DNA of 64,000 bases, from positions 14,914 to 78,913 of the forward strand of contig USRX01000008.1 of assembly GCA_900557275.1 (NCBI GenBank), given 5' to 3'. The stretch's first letter is position 1. Each line of letters starts with the position of its first letter. This document shows, piece by piece, positions 26,092-34,657 of the stretch. Source of the stretch: an uncultured Roseburia sp. Lineage in GTDB: Bacteria; Bacillota_A; Clostridia; Lachnospirales; Lachnospiraceae. The notes under the pieces are model-generated. The model was not told the DNA's origin, ran no database searches, and saw nothing but the letters and a program-made list of their open reading frames with translations. A program made the translations under genes and the position numbers.

Positions 26092-26556
26092 ATGACACGG
26101 GAAAAACAAAAAAAAGGGCTGCGTGTACTCTGTTATCTGGCATTTGGAGTATACCTTGCAGCATTATGCTATTTCCTGTTCTTTGCGGAGCTTACCGGAA
26201 GAACAGATATGAATCGTGATTATCATTATAATCTCATTCTGTTTAAGGAGATCACACGTTTTATCAAATACAGACATGTACTGGGATGGTTCCCGGTGTT
26301 TGCCAATATTTTTGGAAACGTGCTGATTTTTGTACCTTTCGGTATGTTAGTTCCCGCATTGAGCAGACGATATAAACGTTTGCCGGGAGTAACGCTGCTG
26401 AGCTTTGAACTGAGTCTGGCAGTGGAACTGATCCAGCTGATCACGAAAGTAGGAAGCTGTGATGTGGATGATATGTTATTAAATACATTGGGTGGAATAC
26501 TGGGATTTGCCTGCTATAAGATCGTTTCCTGTACTTCTCGAAGGAAACATAAATGA
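26092..26556 (+). CDS. VanZ-family membrane protein
   Basis: 154 residues with four hydrophobic segments. It shows the VanZ pattern: YNLILFKEITRFI, then NIFGNVLIFVPFGMLVP, then SLAVELIQLITKVGSCDVDDMLLNTLGG. Some members confer low-level teicoplanin resistance; most are uncharacterised envelope proteins. Only 18 bp from pyrE, so probably read through from the pyrE promoter. No van genes are nearby. Confidence 0.85.
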   Translation: MTREKQKKGLRVLCYLAFGVYLAALCYFLFFAELTGRTDMNRDYHYNLILFKEITRFIKYRHVLGWFPVFANIFGNVLIFVPFGMLVPALSRRYKRLPGVTLLSFELSLAVELIQLITKVGSCDVDDMLLNTLGGILGFACYKIVSCTSRRKHK

Positions 26557-26709
26557 TGATTCCCTGTTTTTGTACACTGAATCAGAAACAAGAGCACATA
26601 GTGTAGGTTGTGTTTTCGAATTTAAAAATGCGATGTAGATTTTGTGAATATAAAGTGGAAAGCAGTGGGCATACAGTTTATAACCGGATATATCAGTTAG
26701 GAAAATGAT

Positions 26710-27054
26710 ATGACAAAAAGTCGTAGAGAGTATTTTAAGCGAAATAAAAGAAATATTCGAAGAGAACAGAAGTTTACGTTAGAAGGAATCCTTGCGGGTT
26801 CTTTTGGAGCGGCTGCATTGATCCTGTTTTTGGTGTCTGTAATCCGTTCTTTTCGGAGAGCAGGAGAGGCAGGCGCGCTTCTTGGAACGGCGGGATTGCT
26901 GGGGCTGATCTTTGCACTGGCTGCACTGCTGCTTGGGATTTTGGCTTTTAAACAGAAAAATGTGCGTCCATTTCCACCGAAAGCAGGAGTAATCTGCGGT
27001 GGTATCTTTACAGCAGTATTTGGCGCATTATATGTATATGGATTTATGATATAA
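26710..27054 (+). CDS. Small membrane protein, three transmembrane segments
   Basis: 114 residues. A strongly basic N-terminal tail (KSRREYFKRNKRNIRREQK) is followed by three hydrophobic helices (about 25-47, 55-80, 90-113) with a K/R-rich cytosolic loop KQKNVRPFPPK. It resembles small Lachnospiraceae membrane proteins of unknown function. Its stop codon lies within the first copy of the 80-bp repeat array. Confidence 0.7.
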   Translation: MTKSRREYFKRNKRNIRREQKFTLEGILAGSFGAAALILFLVSVIRSFRRAGEAGALLGTAGLLGLIFALAALLLGILAFKQKNVRPFPPKAGVICGGIFTAVFGALYVYGFMI

Positions 27055-27310
27055 TGAGCGCAAGAGAGTCAACATGCTCGCATGATTGACGAACGGCGAA
27101 TGTCGATCATAAGCCGCTTTTGCTTATGATATAATGAGCGCAAGAGAGTCAACATGCTCGCATGATTGACGAACGGCGAATGTCGATCATAAGCCGCTTT
27201 TGCTTATGATATAATGAGCGCAAGAGAGTCAACATGCTCGCATGATTGACGAACGGCGAATGTCGATCATAAGCTGCTTTTGCTTATGATATAATGAGCG
27301 CAAGAGAGTC
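27051..27310 (+). repeat. Tandem array of 80-bp structured repeats (3.25 units)
   Basis: Units at 27051-27130, 27131-27210 and 27211-27290 are identical except for one C/T change (27275), followed by 20 bp of a fourth. Each contains hairpin A (GTCAACATGC ... GCATGATTGAC, one bulged A), the core GAACGGCGAATG, hairpin B (ATCATAAGC / GCTTATGAT, T-rich loop) and a TATGATATAAT extended -10. There are no unique spacers, so it is not CRISPR. It lies just after the small membrane protein and about 120 bp before the M29 aminopeptidase start. Confidence 0.93.
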
Positions 27311-27430
27311 GAGAATAAAGTGAACATGACAGAAGGGGAGATTTGAGAAAGTCTCCCTTGCTTTCGTTTTAAGAAAAATCAGATTGTACAGAAAAAGCAA
27401 TATATTATAGTAGAAAATGGAGTGAACAAT

Positions 27431-29599
27431 ATGGGAAATTATAAACTGATCTACAAAGAGTCCAACGAGGCAAGTCATCTTCGGCTGGAGCTTGCAATAG
27501 AACGGATACAGGAGATAAGAGAGGAAACGACGGTTCCGGAACAATATCGTGCAGCATTTCTGGACATGGCAGAAAATCTGTTGTATCTGCATTCCTTATC
27601 CGTCAAAGAGCAGGAGGGCACGCTTTATCAGGCTGATATGCAGGAATGGGAAGAACGGAATGAACAGATCTACGGAGCCATCCGACCGGAAAATTATGAC
27701 AGCTGTTGGGGAAACCCGGTCTATGCGGTAAAAACCTGTGGAAAAGAGGTCGGACGTCTGTTGGCTTTTCTCTATTCAGAGTTACAGGCCGGCATCAGTT
27801 ACGTATATCAGGGACGTCTGGAAGCGTTTTCCATGCTGTGTGAGCTGTTTATACAGGTTTACAACTGTTTTGAGGAACTTACAGAGGGATGTGTCAAAGC
27901 AGCAGGGGATATGGACGAAGCTATAGGAATGGAGAATGTAGATGAAGGTAATAAGAGTTACTGGAATCAGTTACAGGCTGTTTTAAAAGAAGCAAAACAG
28001 GTCATTTACTGGTATTTCCATGATTACAGTGAACTGTTTGCTTTATGGCAGGTCAAAGATCTGGTAGACGCAGATTATGATTTCTGCACGGATATCATTA
28101 TGAACAGTGACCTGAGTGATTTGGCTTATCTGTACCACTACGGACTTCCGGTGGGAGAAAATGAAAAAGGAATTGCTGCTTACCTGAACGGCATGACAGA
28201 GGAAGAAGTGCAGGCAATGGCGGATACTTATACCGAAGGGTATCGCATAGGATTTGAAGCGACGGGAAAAGATTTGTCAAAGAAGAAGACTGTGAGCATC
28301 CATTATGCTATCGGTTTTGAACGGATGATGCGTGCGGCTATTAAAAATTTTGAAAAAATAGGACTTCGTCCGACAATCGCGTTGGAAACCTTCTCTTCGT
28401 TTCAGGCAAAAGGGGCAAAACGCGGTGCATATTCCACTTCAGTAAATCCACAGTTTGATTTTGATCACAGAGAAGACCGTGCGCTGTATTTTGATAAATC
28501 CTTTGTGGAGCGTCGTCTGGAAGCGCTTCGTACCGCTTTTGAGAAAAATAAAAAACTGGCGGCAGAGCATGGCGGACCGGCAGTACTAGAAGTGTTTGGA
28601 GAAGAGCCATTTGCTCCGGAATCCCATGAAGAAGCAATTCATTTTTCAGACAAACAGCAGCAGTTAAATGTCTACAATGCGTCCATGTCCGGACAGGTTA
28701 CCAATACCTATATAAAAGGGGAAGAGCGTAGCTTTACCATTATTGCATATCCGCTTCCGGCTATTGGCGAAAAGTTTCAGGAAATCTTTGGAGAAACCGT
28801 TAAGATCAATACGTTGGATTATAAGACCTATCAGCGTATGCAGCAGAAGCTGATCGATGCCATGGACGGTGCAGTGCGTGTGGAAATCCGTGGAAAAGAA
28901 GGAAATGAGACAGATTTATCTGTATCAATCCGTCATCTGGATGATCCTCAGAAACAGACAGCTTTTGAAAACTGTGTGGCAGATGTAAACATTCCGGTGG
29001 GAGAGGTGTTTACTTCCCCGGTGCTTGCTGGCACAAATGGTACCCTTCATGTCAGTGAAGTTTATCTGAACGGATTGAAATATAAAAATCTGAAGATGGT
29101 GTTCAAAGACGGTATGATTGAGTCTTATGATTGCTCGAATTTTGAGACAACGGAAGAAAATCAGAAATACATCAAAGATAATGTGCTGATGCATCATGAC
29201 ACGCTTCCGATGGGAGAATTTGCCATCGGAACAAATACGACTGCATATCGTATGGGCATGGAGTATGAGATCATGGACAAGCTGCCCATTCTGATCGCAG
29301 AGAAATGCGGTCCTCATTTTGCAGTAGGCGATACCTGCTATTCCCATGCAGAGGATACGGCGATGTACAATCCGGATGGAAAAGAGATCATTGCACGGGA
29401 TAATGAGGTATCCCTGCTGAGAACAGAGGATATGGCAAAGGCATATTTCAACTGCCATACGGATATTACGATCCCATACCATGAACTGGATACGATTACA
29501 GCAGTCATGGCTGATGGCACGAGAGTGGCGATTATTGTAGACGGGCGTTTTGTGGTAGATGGTACGAAAGAGCTGAACATTCCATTTGAAGACGTGTAA
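27431..29599 (+). CDS. M29-family aminopeptidase with N-terminal extension
   Basis: 722 residues. The C-terminal 400 residues are an M29 (AmpS/aminopeptidase T-like) metallopeptidase: NIPVGEVFTSP carries the first metal Glu, and GTNTTAYRMG, IAEKCGPHFAVGDTCYSHAED and HTDITIPYHELD carry further ligands. Residues 1-270 are an extra helical, acidic region not found in the usual family length of about 370-410. It removes N-terminal residues from peptides and is cytosolic (no signal peptide). GGAG at 27419-27422 fits the ATG at 27431 rather than the GTG at 27422. The 80-bp repeat array precedes it. Confidence 0.85.
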   Translation: MGNYKLIYKESNEASHLRLELAIERIQEIREETTVPEQYRAAFLDMAENLLYLHSLSVKEQEGTLYQADMQEWEERNEQIYGAIRPENYDSCWGNPVYAVKTCGKEVGRLLAFLYSELQAGISYVYQGRLEAFSMLCELFIQVYNCFEELTEGCVKAAGDMDEAIGMENVDEGNKSYWNQLQAVLKEAKQVIYWYFHDYSELFALWQVKDLVDADYDFCTDIIMNSDLSDLAYLYHYGLPVGENEKGIAAYLNGMTEEEVQAMADTYTEGYRIGFEATGKDLSKKKTVSIHYAIGFERMMRAAIKNFEKIGLRPTIALETFSSFQAKGAKRGAYSTSVNPQFDFDHREDRALYFDKSFVERRLEALRTAFEKNKKLAAEHGGPAVLEVFGEEPFAPESHEEAIHFSDKQQQLNVYNASMSGQVTNTYIKGEERSFTIIAYPLPAIGEKFQEIFGETVKINTLDYKTYQRMQQKLIDAMDGAVRVEIRGKEGNETDLSVSIRHLDDPQKQTAFENCVADVNIPVGEVFTSPVLAGTNGTLHVSEVYLNGLKYKNLKMVFKDGMIESYDCSNFETTEENQKYIKDNVLMHHDTLPMGEFAIGTNTTAYRMGMEYEIMDKLPILIAEKCGPHFAVGDTCYSHAEDTAMYNPDGKEIIARDNEVSLLRTEDMAKAYFNCHTDITIPYHELDTITAVMADGTRVAIIVDGRFVVDGTKELNIPFEDV

Positions 29600-29915
29600 G
29601 TTATATTATTAGAAAAACAAATAGTATAATGATTAAATATAAGTATAATTAATAGATACTATTACCAGATATAATTGGAAATTTCCATGCATACAGGGTA
29701 AGATGATTAAGAAGAGATATGATGTATAGATCATGGATATTTCAGAAATGGCTCAATGGTTTCCTGTTCGGAATATAATGGTATGTATTTATAAAATACA
29801 AGGCTGAACAGATTTACAAAAGCGGAAGCAGAGGCAGAAACATTAGACTATGATAAGTACAGATATCTGAGTTGTTGAAAAAGGTAAATTTTTTTATAAA
29901 AAGGAGAGACCGAAG
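29600..29915. other. 316-bp region upstream of purE
   Basis: AT-rich. TATAAT at 29774-29779 has no good -35. A GTATAATGATTA word at 29624-29635 resembles two palindromic sites between purE and purM. No recognisable purine riboswitch core was found. Confidence 0.4.
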
Positions 29916-30422
29916 ATGGCAAAAGTAGGAATTGTAATGGGCAGTGATTCAGATATGCCGGTTATGGCAAAGGCAGCAGATATTCTGGAGAAACTGGGAA
30001 TTGATTATGAGATGACGATCATTTCCGCACATCGTGAACCGGATGTATTTTTTGAGTATGCAAAATCTGCAGAGAGCAAAGGCTTTAAAGTAATCATTGC
30101 AGGCGCTGGAAAAGCAGCTCATCTTCCTGGAATGTGCGCAGCAATCTTTCCGATGCCGGTTATTGGTATCCCAATGAAGACATCTGATCTTGGCGGTGTG
30201 GATTCTCTTTACTCTATCGTACAGATGCCGTCCGGAATCCCGGTTGCTACCGTAGCAATCAATGGTGGTGCTAATGCAGGTATCCTTGCAGCAAAGATTC
30301 TGGCTACTTCTGATCCGGAACTGTTACAGCGTGTGAAAGATTATGCTGCTGAGCTGAAAGAACAGGTTCAGGCAAAGGATGCCAAACTTCAGGAGACAGG
30401 ATATAAAAATTATAATAATTAA
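29916..30422 (+). CDS. purE: N5-carboxyaminoimidazole ribonucleotide mutase
   Basis: 168-residue class I PurE, converting N5-CAIR to CAIR in purine synthesis. GIVMGSDSDMPVM, SAHREPD and AGAGKAAHLPGM are family signatures with the catalytic His in AHR. AAGGAGAG precedes the ATG. First of a purE-purM-purN-purD series; purK is absent from the window. Confidence 0.95.
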   Translation: MAKVGIVMGSDSDMPVMAKAADILEKLGIDYEMTIISAHREPDVFFEYAKSAESKGFKVIIAGAGKAAHLPGMCAAIFPMPVIGIPMKTSDLGGVDSLYSIVQMPSGIPVATVAINGGANAGILAAKILATSDPELLQRVKDYAAELKEQVQAKDAKLQETGYKNYNN

Positions 30423-30471
30423 AAGATAAAGTGAGCGCAAAGATTACGAGAGCTATACTATATCAAAACAA

Positions 30472-30549
30472 GTGTAATGATTACACAAATAAAAATCATT
30501 GATGAGATAATAGTAAGTTGAATATCAATCAAAAGTATAATCATTACAT
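30472..30549. promoter_or_regulatory. Two 15-bp palindromic sites between purE and purM
   Basis: GTGTAATGATTACAC (30472-30486) is a perfect palindrome around a central base; GTATAATCATTACAT (30535-30549) is a close variant 63 bp later. They may be operators for a purine regulator. Speculative. Confidence 0.35.
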
Positions 30550-30578
30550 AACAAAATAATATTTGTAGAAACAGTGAT

Positions 30579-30625
30579 ACTCCCTGAATTTTTACAGGAA
30601 GAAACAGGTAAAAGATTCAGGGAGT
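30579..30625. terminator. Intra-operon hairpin before purM
   Basis: Arms ACTCCCTGAATTTTTAC (30579-30595) and GTAAAAGATTCAGGGAGT (30608-30625) pair with one extra base and a 12-nt loop. There is no T-run after it, so it may be a processing or stability element between purE and purM rather than a full terminator. Confidence 0.5.
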
Positions 30626-30653
30626 ATGGCGTAGATAAAATGGAGGATAAGAC

Positions 30654-31679
30654 ATGGATTATAAGAAAGCCGGAGTAGATATCGAAGCTGGTTACAAATC
30701 AGTAGAGCTGATGAAAGAGCATGTAAAAAGAACAATGAGAGAAGAAGTACTTGGCGGTCTCGGCGGATTTTCAGGCGCATTTTCCCTGAAAAAGATTAAA
30801 GAGATGGAAGATCCGGTGCTCTTATCCGGAACGGATGGATGTGGTACAAAAGTAAAACTTGCCATGATCCTGGACAAACATGATACTATCGGTATTGATG
30901 CAGTAGCAATGTGCGTGAACGATATCGCGTGTGCTGGCGGCGAACCGTTATTTTTCCTGGATTACATCGCATGTGGCAAAAACTATCCGGAAAAGATTGC
31001 TTCTATCGTAAGCGGTGTGGCAGAAGGCTGTGTACAGTCTGATGCAGCCCTGATCGGTGGAGAGACCGCAGAGCATCCGGGCCTGATGCCGGAAGATGAG
31101 TATGATCTTGCCGGTTTTGCAGTTGGTGTCTGCGACAGAAAAGATATGATCACAGGAGAGAACTTAAAAGACGGAGATGTGCTGATCGGAATGGCATCTA
31201 CCGGTGTACATAGTAATGGTTTTTCTCTTGTAAGAAAAGTATTTGAAATGACCAGAGAATCTCTGGATACTTATTATGATGAACTTGGCGAGACTCTTGG
31301 CGAGGCGCTTCTTGCTCCTACAAGAATCTATGTAAAAGCGCTGAAAAATATCAAAAATGCCGATGTTACCGTAAAAGCATGCAGTCATATCACTGGTGGC
31401 GGTTTCTATGAGAATGTTCCGCGTATGCTTCCGGAAGGAAAACATGCAGTCATTGAGAAAGACAGCTATCCGATTCCTCCAATCTTTACACTCCTTGCAA
31501 AAGAGGGAGATATCACAGAACAGATGATGTACAATACATACAACATGGGTCTTGGCATGGTTCTGGCTGTAGATGCTGCAGATGTGGACAAAGCAATGGA
31601 AGCTATCCGCGCAGCAGGAGATACCCCATATGTTGTAGGTAAGATCACAGATGGAGAGAAAGGCGTGACATTATGCTAA
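30654..31679 (+). CDS. purM: Phosphoribosylformylglycinamidine cyclo-ligase (AIR synthetase)
   Basis: 341 residues. ATP-dependent ring closure of FGAM to AIR. SGTDGCGTKVKLA, DAVAMCVNDI, GGETAEHPG, STGVHSNGFSLVRK and HITGGGFYENVPR are the standard PurM blocks. GGAGGA lies before the ATG. It overlaps purN by 7 bp. Confidence 0.96.
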   Translation: MDYKKAGVDIEAGYKSVELMKEHVKRTMREEVLGGLGGFSGAFSLKKIKEMEDPVLLSGTDGCGTKVKLAMILDKHDTIGIDAVAMCVNDIACAGGEPLFFLDYIACGKNYPEKIASIVSGVAEGCVQSDAALIGGETAEHPGLMPEDEYDLAGFAVGVCDRKDMITGENLKDGDVLIGMASTGVHSNGFSLVRKVFEMTRESLDTYYDELGETLGEALLAPTRIYVKALKNIKNADVTVKACSHITGGGFYENVPRMLPEGKHAVIEKDSYPIPPIFTLLAKEGDITEQMMYNTYNMGLGMVLAVDAADVDKAMEAIRAAGDTPYVVGKITDGEKGVTLC

Positions 31680-32305
31680 ACGTAGCAGTGCTTGTTTCCG
31701 GCGGCGGAACCAATCTTCAGGCGATCATCGATGCAATCGACGCAGGGAAGATCACAAATGCGCAGATTGTATCTGTTATCAGTAACAATAAAAATGCCTA
31801 TGCCCTGGAGCGTGCAAAAAATCATAATATTCCGGCACAGTGCATTTCCCCGAAGGATTATGCAGATCGTCCTGCTTTTCATGAAGCTTTGTTAAAAGCT
31901 TTGGATGAAGTGCAGGCAGATCTGATTGTTCTTGCCGGATATCTGGTAGTGATTCCGGAAGTTATGATCCGGAGATACAGAAACCGTATCATCAATATCC
32001 ATCCGTCTCTGATTCCGTCTTTTTGCGGAACCGGTTATTATGGACTGAAAGTGCATGAAGGCGCACTGGAAAGAGGTGTGAAGATCACAGGTGCCACCTG
32101 TCATTTTGTAGATGAAGGAACAGATACCGGTCCGATTATTTTGCAGAAGGCGGTAGAAGTCAAACAGGGAGATACACCGGAGATATTACAGCGCAGAGTT
32201 ATGGAAGAGGCAGAATGGATCATTATGCCGAAAGCTATTGACCTGATTGCCAATGGAAAAGTTACGGTAGCAGACGGCAAAGTCTTTGTTTCAGAAGAAC
32301 TATGA
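31673..32305 (+). CDS. purN: Phosphoribosylglycinamide formyltransferase
   Basis: 210-residue folate-dependent GAR transformylase. VLVSGGGTNLQAIID binds GAR phosphate; catalytic Asn-His-Asp set is present in IINIHPSLIPSF, GATCHFVDEGTDTGPII. The start lies inside the end of purM (7-bp overlap), so translation is coupled. Confidence 0.95.
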   Translation: MLNVAVLVSGGGTNLQAIIDAIDAGKITNAQIVSVISNNKNAYALERAKNHNIPAQCISPKDYADRPAFHEALLKALDEVQADLIVLAGYLVVIPEVMIRRYRNRIINIHPSLIPSFCGTGYYGLKVHEGALERGVKITGATCHFVDEGTDTGPIILQKAVEVKQGDTPEILQRRVMEEAEWIIMPKAIDLIANGKVTVADGKVFVSEEL

Positions 32306-32393
32306 TATTTGCACTAGATATTGCAGGTGTATATTTCAGATTTTCACAGAGAGAATTTTGAATACATCTTAAAAGTACGTGGAGGAAATACAG

Positions 32394-33668
32394 ATGAACA
32401 TATTAATTGTAGGAAGCGGCGGACGTGAGCATGCCATTGCAGCAGCAGTTGCAAAGAGCAGCCGTGCAGATAAGATTTACTGCGCACCGGGAAATGCCGG
32501 CATTGGACAGCTGGCTGAATGTGTACCGATCGGAGCCATGGAGTTTGACAAACTTGCTACATTTGCGAAAGAACATGCTATAGATTTGACTATTATTGGT
32601 ATGGACGATCCACTGGTTGGCGGCATCGTGGATGTCTTTGAGGCAGAAGGACTGCGTGTGTTCGGACCGAGAAAGAATGCAGCGATCCTGGAAGGTTCCA
32701 AAGCGTTTTCCAAGGATCTGATGAAAAAATACAATATTCCGACAGCAGCATATGAGACCTTTGATGATCCGAAAAAAGCGCTGGAGTATCTGGAAACAGC
32801 GAAAATGCCGATTGTATTAAAAGCAGATGGCCTTGCGTTGGGCAAAGGCGTACTGATCTGCCAGACACTGGAAGAGGCAAAAGCCGGTGTCAAAGAGATC
32901 ATGGAAGACAAGAAGTTTGGTTCCGCAGGAAATCATATGGTTGTAGAAGAGTTTATGACCGGTCGTGAGGTGTCTGTACTTTCTTATGTAGATGGAAAGA
33001 CCATTAAGATCATGTCTTCCGCACAGGATCACAAACGAGCAAAAGACGGTGATCAGGGTTTGAACACTGGCGGCATGGGAACTTTCTCCCCAAGCCCATT
33101 CTATACATCAGAAGTAGACGAGTTCTGTAAAAAATATATTTATCAGGCAACGGTGGATGCCATGGCAGCAGAGGGCAGAGAATTCAAGGGAATCATTTTC
33201 TTTGGTCTGATGCTGACCGAAGATGGACCGAAAGTACTGGAGTACAATGCCAGATTTGGAGATCCGGAGGCACAGGTTGTACTTCCAAGAATGAAGAATG
33301 ATATTCTGGATGTGATGGAAGCCTGCGTAGACGGTACACTGGATCAGGTAGACCTGCAGTTTGAAGACAATGCCTGCGTATGTGTAGTGCTTGCAAGTGA
33401 TGGTTATCCGGTAGCATATGAAAAAGGAAAAGTGATCTCCGGTCTGGAGCGTTTCGACAAAGAGGACGGATATTACTGTTTCCATGCAGGAACTAAGTTA
33501 AATGAGAATGGCGAGTTTGTAACAAACGGAGGACGTGTCCTGGGTATTACAGCGAAAGGTTCTGATCTGAAAGAAGCCAGAGCAAACGCTTATGCAGCTA
33601 CCGAATGGGTAAGCTTTGAGAATAAATATATGCGTCATGATATCGGAAAGGCCATTGATGAGGCATAA
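32394..33668 (+). CDS. purD: Phosphoribosylamine-glycine ligase (GAR synthetase)
   Basis: 424-residue ATP-grasp enzyme making GAR. GSGGREHAIA at the N terminus, VLKADGLALGKGV, QDHKRAKDGDQGLNTGGMG and EYNARFGDPEAQVVLPR are diagnostic. The frame extends to a GTG at 32379, but that GTG belongs to the GTGGAGG ribosome site; ATG 32394 gives the family N terminus (MNILIVGSGGRE). Last gene of the pur group, followed by a terminator. Confidence 0.96.
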   Translation: MNILIVGSGGREHAIAAAVAKSSRADKIYCAPGNAGIGQLAECVPIGAMEFDKLATFAKEHAIDLTIIGMDDPLVGGIVDVFEAEGLRVFGPRKNAAILEGSKAFSKDLMKKYNIPTAAYETFDDPKKALEYLETAKMPIVLKADGLALGKGVLICQTLEEAKAGVKEIMEDKKFGSAGNHMVVEEFMTGREVSVLSYVDGKTIKIMSSAQDHKRAKDGDQGLNTGGMGTFSPSPFYTSEVDEFCKKYIYQATVDAMAAEGREFKGIIFFGLMLTEDGPKVLEYNARFGDPEAQVVLPRMKNDILDVMEACVDGTLDQVDLQFEDNACVCVVLASDGYPVAYEKGKVISGLERFDKEDGYYCFHAGTKLNENGEFVTNGGRVLGITAKGSDLKEARANAYAATEWVSFENKYMRHDIGKAIDEA

Positions 33669-33756
33669 AAATAAAAGCGATAACTGGATTTTGCTGTCTA
33701 GCGAATAAATTTAGTAAAAATAAAGCATATGGAACAGATATGTTGAAAGTTTAAAG

Positions 33757-33808
33757 AGTATCTTTCATCAAAGATGTAACAAGCATCTCTGATGGAGGAT
33801 ACTTTTTT
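33757..33808 (+). terminator. Terminator after purD
   Basis: Long interrupted stem AGTATC...CATCAAAGATG pairing with CATCTCTGATG...GATACT, ending in TTTTTT. Confidence 0.85.
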
Positions 33809-33942
33809 GTGAACATTATATTCTGTTAAAAGGGCAATGGAATATAATTTACATATCGAAACTAAGAAATAAATGAGAAATGAGAAAAATACTTTTTGAT
33901 ACTAGTTGTGTTGCCAACACTAGTGGCGGAATGGAGATTAGA

Positions 33943-34587
33943 ATGAAAAAGGATGCAATTATTTTTGATATGGATGGAACGTTATGGGATGCGGCACAGC
34001 AGATTTTAAATTCCTGGAATCATGTAATTACAGAACTGAAGGTTGATAGAGACCCAATTACTATGGAAGAGTTGGAATCCATGTTGGGAAAGACAATGGA
34101 TAATATTGCGGTGTCGCTATTCCCCTTTTTACAGCCGGAACATGCGATTGAAGTGTTGGATCGTTGTGGCGAATATGAAAATGCATATTTGCGGGAAAAT
34201 GGTGGAAAGCTTTATGAAGGGTTAGAAGATACACTGAAAATTTTACAAAAAGATTATGACCTGTATATCGTCAGCAACTGTCAGAGCGGTTATATAGAAG
34301 CATTCCTGGAACATTACAGATATCAGAAATATTTTAAAGATATTGAATGCTTTGGTAATACAAAACAGGAAAAGGCTGATAATATTTTATGTATTATTGA
34401 ACGTAATGGGTTACAAAATCCAATCTATGTCGGCGACACGAAAGGGGACTACGATTCCAGTAGAAAAGCCGGAATCTCGTTTATCTATGCGGCATATGGA
34501 TTTGGAAATGTTACAGAAGATGTCCCGTCAATCAGGACTATTACGGAACTACCTGAGTTGCTTGCAAAACATGACAGAAAGTTATGA
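33943..34587 (+). CDS. HAD-superfamily hydrolase (phosphoglycolate phosphatase-like)
   Basis: 214 residues. Class I HAD phosphatase: motif I FDMDGTLWD (residues 8-16), motif II IVSNCQ, and motif IV VGDTKGDYDSS, with an alpha-helical cap between. The open frame begins at 33880, but AATGGAG suits the ATG at 33943, which gives MKKDAIIFDMDG. An ACTAG...CTAGT hairpin (33901-33924) precedes it. The base composition is a little more AT-rich than the pur genes. Substrate unknown. Confidence 0.87.
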   Translation: MKKDAIIFDMDGTLWDAAQQILNSWNHVITELKVDRDPITMEELESMLGKTMDNIAVSLFPFLQPEHAIEVLDRCGEYENAYLRENGGKLYEGLEDTLKILQKDYDLYIVSNCQSGYIEAFLEHYRYQKYFKDIECFGNTKQEKADNILCIIERNGLQNPIYVGDTKGDYDSSRKAGISFIYAAYGFGNVTEDVPSIRTITELPELLAKHDRKL

Positions 34588-34605
34588 CAGAAATTTTCTG
34601 AAATA

Positions 34606-34657
34606 AAAACCTGTTTTACAGATAGTATGTAATGATATCTGTAAAACAGGTTTTTTT
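34606..34657. terminator. Bidirectional terminator, HAD gene / ABC permease
   Basis: AACCTGTTTTACAGATA pairs with TATCTGTAAAACAGGTT; A-run on the left and T-run on the right serve both converging genes. Confidence 0.9.

Noticed and set aside
27086..27135. Classical sigma-A promoter using TTGACG of the repeat as -35
   Set aside because: TTGACG and TATAAT are 38 bp apart, far from the 17-bp spacing; only the extended -10 is credible.
27051..27310. CRISPR array
   Set aside because: The 80-bp units are contiguous with no unique spacers and no cas genes are nearby.
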